From the NCBI RefSeq assembly GCF_001680005.1, contig NC_033562.1:124001-188000 (forward strand): a stretch of DNA of 64,000 bases, written 5' to 3'. Position 1 is the stretch's first letter. Every line of letters begins with the position of its first letter. Positions 21,621 through 33,254 of the stretch are shown piece by piece. The stretch comes from Plasmodium coatneyi (taxonomy: Eukaryota > Apicomplexa > Aconoidasida > Haemosporida > Plasmodiidae). Both the position numbers and the translations under genes were made by a program. Under the pieces are notes generated by a model. The model did no database searches. It was not told the origin of the DNA and was given only the letters and a program-made list of their open reading frames with translations.

Positions 21621-24600
21621 ATGGAGGAGAAACTGGAGAGCGACCTGCTGTCGGTGTTCGCGCAGAGCGTGTCGAGCAACTTCGAGGACATAAAGCAGAG
21701 CGAAGCGAAGATCACGGCGCTGTACGAGGACCCCAACCGGGAGAACTACATCCGGCTGCTCCTCAAGTTTGTCATGTACCCCTACGATGAGAAAAACGAA
21801 AAAAAAAACCTCTACGATGGAGTGCTAAACAGGAACGTAAAAATAGCAGTCATGATAAGCATAAAAAACTTTGTAAAAAAAAGCGTCCACAGTAATATGG
21901 AGAATTTAGAGCTGAGTCCAGACTTGAGCATACAGATCAAGCACTTCTGCATGCACTTCCTCCTCGACGTGAATAATGAAGACATACAAAGTCTGGACAA
22001 ATATTTCTACGAGATATTATTGTACCTGTTCAAGTTTAGTATTTGTGACGACTACGATTATCTGTTGTTTTATCTGATCACCCTGTATATTAGTGACGGC
22101 GGAGCAGACAGTGTGGTACAACTACTGCACAGTGATGAGAGGAAGAAGGTGGATGACACAGCCAAGATTATAGACTGCATTATGCTCTACGTAAGGAATA
22201 AGGAAATAATGGAGAACCTAACCCAGGACAACTTTTTCGCTCAGTATCCCAAGTTTGTAGCCAACCTGGAGGAAATAAAAAATGTCATCTGTTGTAGAAA
22301 CAAGTCTCTAAACGATGATATAGTTAACTACATCAACAACACGAAAAGAGTCTACAAGACGAACGACAGGCATAGCTTATTCCTGCTCAGTGATTGTGTT
22401 CTGTACGGCTTGCCTGGAGCTGGCCATGCTAGTCTTTCCAACATGGTTAGCGTAGTTAACGTGGTTAGTGCGGTTAGTGTGGATAATGCTGTTAACGCAG
22501 TAGCTGGGGGGATAAGTAACGCCCAGTTCGACTTTCCAGGAAAGGGAACCATCGCCAACGATTACAACGGGAATGTGAAGCTCGTGCCTCTTGCCAACGC
22601 CATGGCACACTCCTCCAATCATCACATAAACACAACTCTCCTGCGAAAAAAATTCATCGCTATGAAAATAGTTAGAAAAATTGTAAAGAAGTACAAAAAC
22701 AATGACTACGTGTCGAAGTATGATTTGAAAATAATCCTCACTCATATTGAATTTCCTCTGACACTTTACTTTGTCTATCTGTATGGGAAGTTTTCCGAAA
22801 GTAGTGGATACCTTGCAGAGAAGTTAAACGTAGCAGGGGGGGGTCCGAACGCGTTGCTTTCCGGAACCACAGGGCAAATCAAACCGAGTGAAGCCTACCT
22901 ACAGATAAGTAATTGCTTCCTCGCCATGAACTACCTCCTGCAAAACATGCACGTTTATTTGAAAATATTCTACGCCATCATCGGCGTGGACCTACCAGAA
23001 TACTTTGAGGACAACTTCGAGGTCCTTTTCAACATTTTCAACAACATGCTTCTCTACGATGTTGGCCTGGTGGGCAATTTCGTTCGCTACATGGAGGTGC
23101 TGCACAACGCGGGGGGTTCTTCCTCCTACAGTGCAAACGCCATTTCTTCACCGCAGGGCCACGCTGGTCAGTTTGCCCCCCCGCAACTGAGCCCGCAAGA
23201 ACTGTCCAAAATAAACGCCCAATTTATGCAAAACGTTTTAAAGTGCAAGGTGATGCTAGTAGACGTTATTAAAGTCATTTCGGAGACGTACCAAGATGAG
23301 TCGAAGAAGTACATTGTGAAGTTAGTGTTTTCCCTGACGCAGGTTCTATACTCCGAGGGGGACAGGAACTTGCTGTGCCACAATTACAATTGCCTTGCAT
23401 CTACCATCAAGCTAATACACCACATGAACCTCAACAAAAATGACTCGAACCCGTATAAGGACAAGCAGTTTCTGCACAAAATTATCGAACGGGTTCTACA
23501 CCACATCCGACTTAAACGAAGCGATATAGAAGAAATCCTAGATGCGGATTTGGACTATTTCAGAAATGACCTGAACAAGGTAAATTCCTTCTCCGTCAGA
23601 TCTGCCGCTACGTACTTTTTGAAAACGCTCTGCGATAACTACTTCGACGCTTGCTTCCCCATGTTGGAGGTTAGGATTTTCGCACGGGACTCTCTCATGT
23701 TCTTCAATCAGTCTGGCACGTCGTCCAGTCAGGGAGTCGATGGAGTAGGAGGGGGGGGTGTCTCCACATCCATTTCAAACGCAACCGCGCAGAACAACCA
23801 TTCAGGAAATCAGCACCATGTGGGGATCGATAAGAACGACCCCTTCTATGAGGCGTGCAATTTAGAATACAAGATACAACTGATCACCTGTCTGGGGCAG
23901 GTAAACTTGGCACAGAACTTTTACGAACAAAACGTGCAACACATTCTTAAGGAATTCGTTATGACAGCTAAGATGAAGTACCCAGATGTGGACTCCCTCT
24001 GCTACGGCATCCACGATTACGACTTTACTAGTCGCCCTGCAACAAACTCCATTAGCGCAAATGCAGGCACAAATCAGCAGAAATCTGTTTGGCTCTCCAG
24101 CGAAGACCTGTTCAGCAAACAGAATACCATCTACCTGTTGTCCATTCTGAAGTTCCTCCTCAACAATAGGAGCATCTGCATCGGGTCGAGCAACGCGCTA
24201 GACGTGTTCACCTTCCTACACCACCTGCTCTTCACAGACAAAGTAATGATCTACTGCTACGCGTGTCTTTGCATGAATCGAATTCTAAACCAACAAATAA
24301 GTGGTGACCTCGTGCAGGTCATCTTCACCAACTGTTTGTCGAAAACGATGACGAGGCTGTTGTTCCTACTGAAGTACCACGTTCATGTGAAGGTCCTAAA
24401 TGAGTACATCCTAATTACTATTATGAGGATATTCCTTCTGTGCCCAGAAAAGCTAGCCGATTTATATGTCCCCGTATTGCTGATCCTAGACAACACAATC
24501 AAGACAATTATAAACGACTCACACAACCCTCTGTTTAATCACTACCTGTTTGAGCTACTCACCCTGATCATCTCCTTAATATACAAATCGCAAAATAACA

Positions 24601-25888
24601 ATAGTATTCACCAAGTGGAGGAGGTGGTCATCTCTACTTTTTCGCAAATACTGCAGATGTATGTGCACGACTTTATCCCTTACATTTTTCAGATTCTTTC
24701 CATAATTGTAGACAACACTTTTACTGTTCAGAAAATTCACGTAAAAATTTTAAGGAACTTATACGAAATGGATCTGTGGAAGAGTACCGTTGGAAATGTC
24801 AACGGGATCATTTGTGTTCTGAGAAGCTTTTTTAAAAAATACCACCTTTTTGAAGAGATCATAAAGACCAATATGCAGCAACTTTTTAACATTTACCATT
24901 ACTGTTTGTCTAATAAGAAGCTTTCTACCGATTCGTTTCAAATAATTCTTATTGTCTTTACCTACCTCCCTGTGGAAGCTTATAAGACGTTTCTGAAGCC
25001 CCTCTTCGTCTTACTGTTTACCTTTCTGCAGCAGTATAAAAACGACATTATTAAGATTAAGGTGGTGCATGCGTTGTCCGTGTTGGTCCTCAAGACGGAC
25101 GTTTCGCTGTTCGTCGACACGGTGGAGCAGATACATGCGGGTAAGTGTGCACCGTTGCGTAGTAGTTGCGTGGAGCATGCCTACCGGATAACCGTATCGT
25201 TAACCGTGCACATTCCGCCTAACCACCCTTCCCACCGCAGGCCTCATCTTCAACGTGCTCAAGAACCTCTACATGCCAATCCTCGACAAGCTAATCAACG
25301 TGAACGAAAAGATCATCATCTTCCTGGCCCTCACCAAAATAATGAGCAACGAAAAAATACGTGGCGAGCCCTTCGTCGTCGATATGCTCAGTCTCCTGAA
25401 CCAAAATATAACAAACAACGAACTCGTCATGAAAAAAACCAAGGTCCACCACCAGGAGGTGCAGAAGGACGAGCTGGACAAGAACTTCGAGGTCACCTAC
25501 GTCAAGCTCCAAATGATCAACAACGATAATATTAACGACACGGTGAGTACGATAGTGTGCAATAGCACGCCCATTTGTGTGCATCGCATCGATTACGTCA
25601 TTACCGTTACGTCGTTACCGTTACGTCGTTACCGTCACGTCGTTACCATCACGTCGTTACCATCACGTCGTTACCATCACGTCGTTACCATCACGTCATT
25701 ACCGTCACGTCATTACCGTCACGTCATTACCGTCACGTCATTACCACCACGTTGTTACCCCCTCCCCGCAGGTCCTGCGTGACATCAACATAAACCTGGA
25801 GCTCAAGCAAAACCTCTACAACTCCGTGTTCATGCAGATCTGCCATAACAATGGATTCAGCAGCATCCTGCAGCTCTTCTCCAGCTGA
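21621..25888 (+). CDS. CSE1: Exportin-2 / importin-alpha re-exporter (CSE1/CAS)
   Basis: Three exons: 21621-25140, 25241-25542, 25772-25888; 1312 residues. It is an all-helical HEAT-repeat karyopherin. The N terminus (LESDLLSVFAQSVSSNFED ... YIRLLLKFV) is the importin-beta/RanGTP-binding region. The central SDIEEILDADLDYFRNDL and WLSSEDLFSKQNTIYLL and, most clearly, the block around FNHYLFELLTLIISLIY ... HDFIPYIFQILSIIVDN are characteristic of CSE1/CAS. It returns importin-alpha to the cytoplasm with RanGTP. Human CAS is 971 residues; the excess here comes from low-complexity insertions, for example the Val/Asn/Ala-rich stretch at about 22440-22510. The two 3' introns fall in the C-terminal heat repeats and the spliced frame continues through HAGLIFNVLKNLYMPIL and NDTVLRDININLELK. 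Intron 2 is largely a tandem repeat. Confidence 0.92.
25596..25761. repeat. 14-bp minisatellite inside exportin-2 intron 2
   Basis: Eleven full copies and one degenerate copy of cgtc(g/a)ttacc(a/g)t(c/t)a fill about three quarters of the 229-bp intron 25543-25771. Variants occur in blocks (gtta, then atca, then gtca types), indicating expansion by local duplication. Confidence 0.95.
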
Positions 25889-26036
25889 ATGTAAACCACG
25901 GGGGAGTAGCCCGGCAGGGAGGAGAGCCTTTCTCTCCCCATTTGTCGCGTTTATGTGCCCCGTTTGTGCGCCTCATTTGAGTGGCCCCTTTGCCACACTT
26001 GACCGTGCACAGTTGAGGTGAAATATATTCCCTGTG

Positions 26037-26068
<32 letters not shown>

Positions 26069-26189
26069 GTTCACATGAAAAATTTAATCGTGCCAGTTTT
26101 ATTTCCACACAAATGTTCATGTTAGTGCTCGTGCGGAAGGAAGTGTGAGCGGCCCGCGCATTCCTTACCAAACCAAACGAAACTGTACA
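25889..26189. other. Short intergenic region
   Basis: About 300 bp between two genes on the same strand, with a 30-base poly-A run at 26037-26066. It must hold both the 3' end of exportin-2 and the promoter or leader of the next gene. Confidence 0.6.
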
Positions 26190-29129
26190 ATGAAAAATTT
26201 TTTTTTAAACTGCATCAACAACATAGTTAAACGAAAAAGGGAAAATAAAGTGAAGCAACTTCTGAACTTCCTTTTGGCAAAGCAGCGAGCTGGCCACTTG
26301 CACGACCACGATGTTGTGTACCCTCTGTCAGCGCTCTGCTCCTTGTTGTATGAGTTGAGCGTGCAGGTGGGACGTCCGGTGGGTGAAAGGACGCACCGGG
26401 TTGAAAAGCAGGACGGGAAGGGAGGTGAACACCCCCAGGGTGGAAAAGCATCCCTTCCGCTAACACCTACACAGTCACCTACACAGTCACCCACCCCGGC
26501 AACGACGCTGAATTTCCTGCGAACGAGCCAGCTGCACGTGGGCTCCTTCGTGGAAGCCCTCTTGACGCAGTTCCATGCAAAGGGTGACGCCTCAGAGGAG
26601 GCCATCCGAAGTTGCACGTACCTGCTGAACGGGCTGTGCCTGTTGGACTACGACGGGCAGGAGAACCACTCCAGGGAGCTCCTTTCCAGAGTGGTAACCT
26701 CCTTTGTCCAACTGAATAGGAGGTACCTAAGCCATGTTGGGGGAAGCCACCGAGTAGGTCAAGCCCCAGAAGGGGTACCCACCCAAATGGGGGTAATTAC
26801 CCCTCAGAACGACTCTTCCAACGGGAAGGTACACAGCCAAATGTTGGTGGAAATGCTCACTGTAATGAATAATCATTCTGCAAAATTAAGACGCTCCAAT
26901 GAGCACATGGATCTGCTGAGCGTCTTCTACCTGGAGGTGGTTAATTACCTGTTCGCCTCAACCGTACTTTGTGTAACCCCCCCTGTGAAGTGTCACCGAC
27001 GGGTTGTTCTAACTAGCCATATTAATCCAAACCGCATGAACTTCACTCGAATTAAGCAGTTCTACTCTGAGGTCCACTTGGACGTGCACCACTTTGTTAG
27101 TATCGCCCTGTTTGTGAAGAGATACGCAGATGTGCTAAACCGGTTCGACCTTCGGACGGGAGCTCAGAAATCTCCTGAAGATATATACCCCATTAGTAAT
27201 AACCACCTGCACCGCACGCTAAGCACAGCCATCGTGCATATTTACCTGAACCTGTTTTGGAGACCCAAGTGGGAGACGTCCTCACAGGGAGGCTCCTCCA
27301 ACAGACGACAACACATATGTAGTAATGAAGACACGCAATTGGAAAGAGTTCCCTCCCCGAATAAGCAAAAAGGAGCCACATCCGACCGTTCCAATCCTAC
27401 CTCCGCCTTCCTGTCCATGTGGAGTTCCTTCCCCGATGAATTTACCCAACTCTACAATTCGCAAAAAATAAACATCGACCTTGTTGTAAGGAATATTCTT
27501 ATGGATGTAGTCAGCTGTTTGAAGACGCTATCCGTGAGAGTTGTAACTAGCGATCCCCTAACCTGTGACCATTTTAACAGGAGGATTTACAGCCACATCG
27601 TATCCTTTAAGCTTATCCTAAATGGCATCGATGGGGAGAACCTACCACGAAGAGATTCCCTCGTTAGTGCATTTTATGTGTATTGCCATTTTTGGGACTT
27701 CCTTATAAAGTTCTACATTTCGGTCATTTACACCAACAGTTTGGTCTGTCTGCTTGGCTGCTTCTGCGCAGGGGGGGTAAAGCGAATGAAAGGGAAGGGT
27801 CGCTACATCTCTATTATTAGGATCGTAAATGAGGAAGTGTTACAGAGATGGGAAGGAGCAGGCGCAAAATATGTAGATGCTCCCTCAGTTGGGCAGTCAT
27901 TCAGCGGGGAGCACCCACATGGTTCACTAATCAGACCCGACAACACGCAGTGCCCCCCCCTGCTGGCCAACCAGAGACACCTCTTCAACCTGTGTAATCT
28001 GTACGCCCAGCTGAACTTCCACGACGAGGCCTTCACTAAACTGCTCACCAGAATGACCATTCATAATTTGACACAACTAGGAAGGAAGGATATCATGGCT
28101 GTGGTGTACTTCCTGGGGAAAGCGCCCCCAACGGAGGGGGAGATTCTACTTCACCTAGTGAAACAGATCCAATTACACTTGACCACCTATGACATGTGTG
28201 ACTTGCACTTAACACTGAAGACACTCCTTAAGTATACCCATGAGAAGGAAGGGAAAAGTTTTTACACCACACATATGGCCACTCTACTACACCATGTGCT
28301 TTTACGCGTCCTCATTGTGTGTTCCCAAATGGAGGCAAAGGAGGACGCTACACAGTCGCCATGGCAGGGGAAGACCAAAGAGCAGATGTTCCCACAGCAG
28401 GTTCATTTTACTAAAACACTTCACGCGTTTTATGGTGTGCTTCTCTCCTCTGGGAGATTCGATAATACGTTTGTCGTCCAACGGGGCAACAACACTTCAC
28501 ACGGACCGGAGGAGGGCACTACTGCCCTTTCGATAAGCCAAGAAGAAATGCAAGCCGTCTATGCAAAGCTGTTAAAACGACCCGATCGGTTCACACCAAG
28601 CAGAGGAATGCTCACCCTAGGTGAGAGGAACCCATTTCTGCGGGATACCCTTAACATATTAAACCTCGCAGTTAAGCTAATGATGGGGAAACGCTGCCCC
28701 CCGTTCGATGATCACCACTTTGCTATGTTAGAAACCCGTTGCCTCCCCCTGTGTGATGCGTTGTACCTTCTCATTAAGCGAATGAAGAACCCCGCAAATT
28801 GCTTCAGTGTGCCAGAGTGGGTCAGTATAATCCTCTGCCACTGCAAGGTGGGCCACATACCCGACTACCTTAACGAATATTTGGCACTCCTCCACGGGAT
28901 GATCGACGGGATGATCGACGGGAAGATCCACGCGAAGATCCATGCGAAGATCCAGGCGAACCGCCCTACGCAACCGCATGGGGTGCACACCAAGGACCTG
29001 CGCCTCATTCGGATGTTATCACATCAACTAAAATCGCTTCGTTTGAAAAACGGGGAGCTCTTTGCACCATTTTGTATGCATGAAACGGAGCAGTCCCCCC
29101 CCTGTGGGGTGAAGCGGTGTAAACTGTGA
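26190..29129 (+). CDS. Conserved hypothetical protein, helical-repeat rich
   Basis: Single exon, 979 residues from the first ATG (26190); the first residues (KNFFLNCINNIVKRKRENKV) are basic. The chain is almost entirely helical, with leucine-rich segments of 30-40 residues such as NLTQLGRKDIMAVVYFLGK, HLTTYDMCDLHLTLKTLLKY and LPLCDALYLLIKRMK. This pattern resembles the degenerate heptatricopeptide or octotricopeptide helical pairs of apicomplexan organellar RNA-binding proteins, but I see no C-terminal RAP domain and cannot assign a family. Low-complexity inserts occur near 26370-26510. A short codon-level repeat near 28900-28960 encodes MIDG/KIHA units. The reading frame is uninterrupted over nearly 3 kb, so the gene itself is secure although its role is unknown. 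Confidence 0.82.
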   Translation: MKNFFLNCINNIVKRKRENKVKQLLNFLLAKQRAGHLHDHDVVYPLSALCSLLYELSVQVGRPVGERTHRVEKQDGKGGEHPQGGKASLPLTPTQSPTQSPTPATTLNFLRTSQLHVGSFVEALLTQFHAKGDASEEAIRSCTYLLNGLCLLDYDGQENHSRELLSRVVTSFVQLNRRYLSHVGGSHRVGQAPEGVPTQMGVITPQNDSSNGKVHSQMLVEMLTVMNNHSAKLRRSNEHMDLLSVFYLEVVNYLFASTVLCVTPPVKCHRRVVLTSHINPNRMNFTRIKQFYSEVHLDVHHFVSIALFVKRYADVLNRFDLRTGAQKSPEDIYPISNNHLHRTLSTAIVHIYLNLFWRPKWETSSQGGSSNRRQHICSNEDTQLERVPSPNKQKGATSDRSNPTSAFLSMWSSFPDEFTQLYNSQKINIDLVVRNILMDVVSCLKTLSVRVVTSDPLTCDHFNRRIYSHIVSFKLILNGIDGENLPRRDSLVSAFYVYCHFWDFLIKFYISVIYTNSLVCLLGCFCAGGVKRMKGKGRYISIIRIVNEEVLQRWEGAGAKYVDAPSVGQSFSGEHPHGSLIRPDNTQCPPLLANQRHLFNLCNLYAQLNFHDEAFTKLLTRMTIHNLTQLGRKDIMAVVYFLGKAPPTEGEILLHLVKQIQLHLTTYDMCDLHLTLKTLLKYTHEKEGKSFYTTHMATLLHHVLLRVLIVCSQMEAKEDATQSPWQGKTKEQMFPQQVHFTKTLHAFYGVLLSSGRFDNTFVVQRGNNTSHGPEEGTTALSISQEEMQAVYAKLLKRPDRFTPSRGMLTLGERNPFLRDTLNILNLAVKLMMGKRCPPFDDHHFAMLETRCLPLCDALYLLIKRMKNPANCFSVPEWVSIILCHCKVGHIPDYLNEYLALLHGMIDGMIDGKIHAKIHAKIQANRPTQPHGVHTKDLRLIRMLSHQLKSLRLKNGELFAPFCMHETEQSPPCGVKRCKL

Positions 29130-29233
29130 CACACGCGAGATAACAAAATGGGCAAAAAATGTGGTGCAAAACTTACCTACTCATGCCCCCCGCAGGGTTA
29201 ATTTTTTCCTGCCTCTTCACTCTAGCCGTTTGT

Positions 29234-29265
<32 letters not shown>

Positions 29266-29328
29266 TCACCCTCACGCTGCTTCTTCACTGTTTCTTCGCC
29301 CCTTTCTCACCACTAGCTAATACTTCCT

Positions 29329-30174
29329 ATGCGCCTCTTTTCACTTCTGCTCACCGCCCTTGTCACCACTTTGCAAAGTCCTCTTTTTGCTCGCCGGCCC
29401 CATCATCGCACGGCTTTGGGAGTTCCTCCCGTAAGTCATGTTCTAGGAGTGGTAGGAGGGTGGGCATTCATCTCAGGACGCGTCGGTCGAATTAGCAACA
29501 GGAACAGTGCAGACTACGGGGCAGGTTCTGCTCCAACCTCACAAAAAGGACGACGTAACCACTTCGAACTCAGAGGGTCCCTAAACGATTACATCTACAA
29601 GCTACTCCTCCGAAGGTTCAAAAAGGTCACACACAAAAGTCCAATCAACATTTTCAAGTCTGTGTTGTCTCCCCGACGGAGCTACAACATTGACTTCCTC
29701 TTTTCCTGTAACTACACCATAAGTCAAATAAAAAAAAAAATAGCAGAATACATGTATGAGCTGAAGCTAGTCGATGGAGCAGAATTTAAAGCCGTTTATC
29801 TGGGCAAGAGGAGACTCGTCCGGCCAATAAAGAAACAAATGGAGGCCTACTACGTTTTGTTTTCCTTCCAGATGTACCCCTCCCTCATTTACGAGATTAA
29901 GAGGAAGCTCTACCTGCAGGATGCCGTCTTGAGGTTCGTCCGGTCATTGCGCCGGGGAGAAGCTCCCTTGCAAAGCATTCACCACGTTCACCACGACGCC
30001 ACAACACTTATTCACCACTACACCACCATAAACAATACACCACTTACCCCCTCCAACAGGTTCATGGTCACGAAGAACGAAAAGACATCCAGGAGCCTCG
30101 AGTACCAGGAGAATGAACCTGTTAGGCAAGGGCTGGCCGCCACCGAGGCCCAATTTTTTAAGAAGGCGGACTGA
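29329..30174 (+). CDS. Organellar ribosomal protein bS6, probably apicoplast
   Basis: Single exon, 281 residues. The first 20 residues (MRLFSLLLTALVTTLQSPLF) are a hydrophobic signal peptide, followed by a basic, Ser/Gly/Arg-rich stretch: the bipartite leader of apicoplast proteins. Residues about 125-210 carry the bS6 core: a strand (YNIDFLFSCNYTISQIKKKI), GKRRLVRPIKK and AYYVLFSFQMYPSLIYEIKRKLYLQDAVLRFV, equivalent to the family's RRLAYPIKK and helix-2 plus VLR segments. bS6 joins bS18 in the platform of the small bacterial-type subunit. The His/Thr-rich C-terminal tail is a parasite addition. The core is clear; apicoplast rather than mitochondrial targeting rests only on the leader. Confidence 0.75.
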   Translation: MRLFSLLLTALVTTLQSPLFARRPHHRTALGVPPVSHVLGVVGGWAFISGRVGRISNRNSADYGAGSAPTSQKGRRNHFELRGSLNDYIYKLLLRRFKKVTHKSPINIFKSVLSPRRSYNIDFLFSCNYTISQIKKKIAEYMYELKLVDGAEFKAVYLGKRRLVRPIKKQMEAYYVLFSFQMYPSLIYEIKRKLYLQDAVLRFVRSLRRGEAPLQSIHHVHHDATTLIHHYTTINNTPLTPSNRFMVTKNEKTSRSLEYQENEPVRQGLAATEAQFFKKAD

Positions 30175-30687
30175 TGAGGGGCTGAACGCGGTCGTTTCTT
30201 CGTTCCGCATGTTACGGCCCCGTCTTTATCCCCAGCCGCTGCACATGCTGCTATCTTTGCTTTCTTTTTTTTTTTTTTGTTTGCTGCCCCATCGCTAGCG
30301 TCCTGCGTAGCGGTGTAGCCCGCCCGACCGAGCCTGAACAGCCGCTTGGACGAACTCTTACAAATGAACTCTCCCCCAGGGGAAAAAAAAAAAAATTAAA
30401 AAAATAATAAAATATGTGAACAGATGAACAAATGTACAATTGAATGATGCGTCGCGCATGTTAACATGGTAGGCATGCTAAGCGTTGCCATTCCGCCAGT
30501 CATGCACACGCCCCTTTCCCGCATGCACACCAACTTGGTAAATCATAGCTCTGCACATGGGACGGGTGAAAAATGGGGAAGCAATCAACAAAATGGTGCC
30601 TCGGAGGGACTTTTTTTTCTGCCCCAAACATTGACTACACTAAGGAGTGTCCCTTGCGCGATCCTCCCGCTCAATCCCCCCCTCACG
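30175..30687. other. Intergenic region / possible N-terminal extension of the DHHC gene
   Basis: The reading frame of the DHHC first exon is open back to an ATG at 30466, so 30466-30687 may be coding or 5' UTR. The remaining part holds poly-T near 30267-30279 and poly-A near 30380-30410. Confidence 0.5.
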
Positions 30688-32849
30688 ATGAAGAACCCCT
30701 TGCCCTTCGCGGTCGTATCTATTAGGCTGGCCGTCCTAGTCACCCTGGCTCATTTGGTGCACACGGGACAGCTTCTGGACGACGGGCGAAGCTCGTTCTT
30801 CTTCCTCTACGCCGCATCATTCTTGCTCTATGCGATCTCATCCCTGAGCGACCCGTACGAACCAGGCCGAGCAAGGCACGCCGAACTACCTAACCAATCC
30901 TCCTCATAACGGTGTCGTGTAAAGTCCACGTTACACCATGCTTGCTTAAGATACCGCTTCTTATAATGGTGTTCTTGCCCCCCCCTTCGCAGCGGTTACC
31001 TCAAGTCTTGCCCCCTAGCATACCTACCTAATGATGAGAGAGCTGCATTCGAAGCAACCTTAAGTGAACGCACGGGGGAACCTTACAACAGGAAGGATGT
31101 ACCAGCAGCTTTTTCCACCACACATGATGAGATAACATCGTCGGATTCGTTGTCCTCCGAGACAGTCAGTACGAATGGTAAGAAAAGAGGAGGGTGGAAT
31201 ACCATCAGGGAAGACACGTTATCTGTTGCATATGTTGGTTGGCTTATGTCCCCACATTGTGTGTCTAACCGAGTGCACCTTTTTTTTCATAACAACCGTA
31301 TCCCTCCATAGTAACTTGCATTTACGACTCACCCCAATGCAGACGAGCTGGATAGCCTAACCATTTTCCACCACAAGAACCACAACACAGTCATTACGGA
31401 GAGAAGAGTCTGGAAAAAACAAAAGGGTGCCACCACCATGCGATGCGTCCACCGGAACGGCCCAGGCCAACCCGATGATGATGACCTCCCCTCCACGAAC
31501 CAAACGAAGTACTCATGTCGACAAAGGAGCAAAGAGGGGGTCAAATTTGAGGACAAGTCTGATCCCAAAGTTGGGCGAAGAGTTCACCTCCGTTTGATTA
31601 CCCCCCTTGGGATCAGAGCAAGAGTGAATGAGAATGGCCCCTCCAAGTACAAACCCCTTTCTGTGACACGACTACACCACGTGGGGTTAAACGCTGGAGG
31701 GAGCCATGCAGAACCAACTCACGTGAAAAAAACGATACGGGATCCACTTAATAAACAGACGCCAATCACATGCTACATACATGGTAAAAAGAAACCGTCC
31801 ACCATCTTTCGCGTGCGTGGTGGTCAGGTGTACCAATATGGTACCCCACTCTCTTACTGCTATGTGTGCGGCGTAGTGCAGGTAAGTGGAGGGCGGCACT
31901 TCCCACGGTGGCACCTCCTACGGTGGATGATATGAAGACGATTTTCAGCAGTGTCCCTGCTGTGCATTCAGTCTATACACTACCCACAAACCAAATGAAC
32001 CCTCTTCCTTATGACCCTCTCATACCCCTTCGACAGATCCTGCGAAGTAGGCACTGCAACGCCTGCCACAGGTGCGTACGCACATTCGACCACCACTGTC
32101 CTTGGATCAATAACTGCGTTGCAGAAAACAACCGAGCTTCCTATTTAGTGTATCTCCTCTTTGAAGCCATGGCGCTTTTTCACGCACTCAAATTACTCTC
32201 CCAAGCCATTTTACGGATGCTCTTTGAAGAAAATGGGTTCGTTTGGGGGGTTGTACCTAACATAGGGTGGCCGATGTGTTGTCTCTCTGTGGGGACCTCC
32301 TCCTATGAAAAGATAAAGCGCCCATTTGGCCAACCCATTTCGGATGTTCCATTTTGTTGTTTGTCCCTCCACACCTGCCGCTTAGCCACATCACCACTGG
32401 TCCCTTTCGCAGGTGGTTCCTCGCCTGGCTGGTGGTGCTCCTCCTCGTGCTGTTTTTCTTCTTCACGATGATTTCCTGCTTGGCCATCTACCACTCGTAC
32501 CTCTGCTTGGTGTGTATACTAGCAACGTTGAAGGAGTTGTACAAGGAGCGGTCCTGCACCACTTCTACCCGTTTATATTCCACCAGTTGATTGCCCCTTC
32601 CCCATTTTAGATAAACGAGACGACACGCGAAAACACCCTCCGGGCGAGGAGCACGCAGGAAGTGAAAAACCTAGGAAGGAAACTCGCTGGACCCTTCTTC
32701 CTGGGCTACCAACAGAACGTCCTCATTTATTTTTCCAACCTTCCCATCGCGTGGATCTGCCCCAAGGTGGTCAGGCAGTACGCGTCAAACTGGTTGTGTC
32801 GCACAAGGGGTGTTACCTGGGCGACCCACGGGGAGATCCTCTGGAAGCC

Positions 32850-32887
<38 letters not shown>

Positions 32888-33250
32888 AAAAAACTACTCC
32901 AAAGGGGAGTTATAGGTGTATCTAACTGCACCAACGAGTAAACAAAACGGAAGGGTTACCACGACGACGTATTCGCTACTCACCACGGTACTCCCCTCCA
33001 TGGAGGAGCTACGCACACGATATGCGGTCATTTCTTCTATGCAGACCGGAAGCCCTCCTTCCCAAGTCAGGCCATTTTTCTCTCCATCCTGGAGGTAAGT
33101 CATCCTTCGAACGGGCCGCCATTCTACGTATAATGGCAAAGAAGTAAGTAACAAACCTACATGAGTTCTTCTTCTTCTACGCCACCCCTGCAGCACGTCA
33201 CGTCATGCCTAAGGAGGCAGCTGTCCCCCGTGACCCTCTCGATCGAGTAA
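30688..33250 (+). CDS. DHHC-type protein S-acyltransferase, 8 exons
   Basis: Model of 511 residues. Exons: 30688-30854, 30993-31177, 31343-31881, 32037-32236, 32413-32509, 32611-32851, 33045-33094, 33194-33250. Two N-terminal TM helices are followed by DPGYLKS, the family's DPG motif. The Cys-rich domain spans the exon 3/4 junction (SYCYVCGVVQ | ILRSRHCNACHRC) and contains DHHC at about residues 315-318, then PWINNCV. TM3 (AMALFHALKLLSQAI) and TM4 (WFLAWLVVLLLVLFF) follow. TTRE in exon 6 is the TTxE motif. The enzyme would palmitoylate membrane proteins from an endomembrane. Weak points are the exon 4 donor (gttcgt), the start (ATG 30466 is possible) and exons 7-8. Without them the frame runs into a poly-A tract and ends in poly-lysine. 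Its stop is 4 bp from the next start codon. Confidence 0.75.
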
Positions 33251-33254
33251 CCCA

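Noticed and set aside
32662..32889. Poly-lysine C terminus for the DHHC protein
   Set aside because: A donor (gtaaaa) lies just before the poly-A tract and two in-phase downstream exons with good borders give a normal tail.
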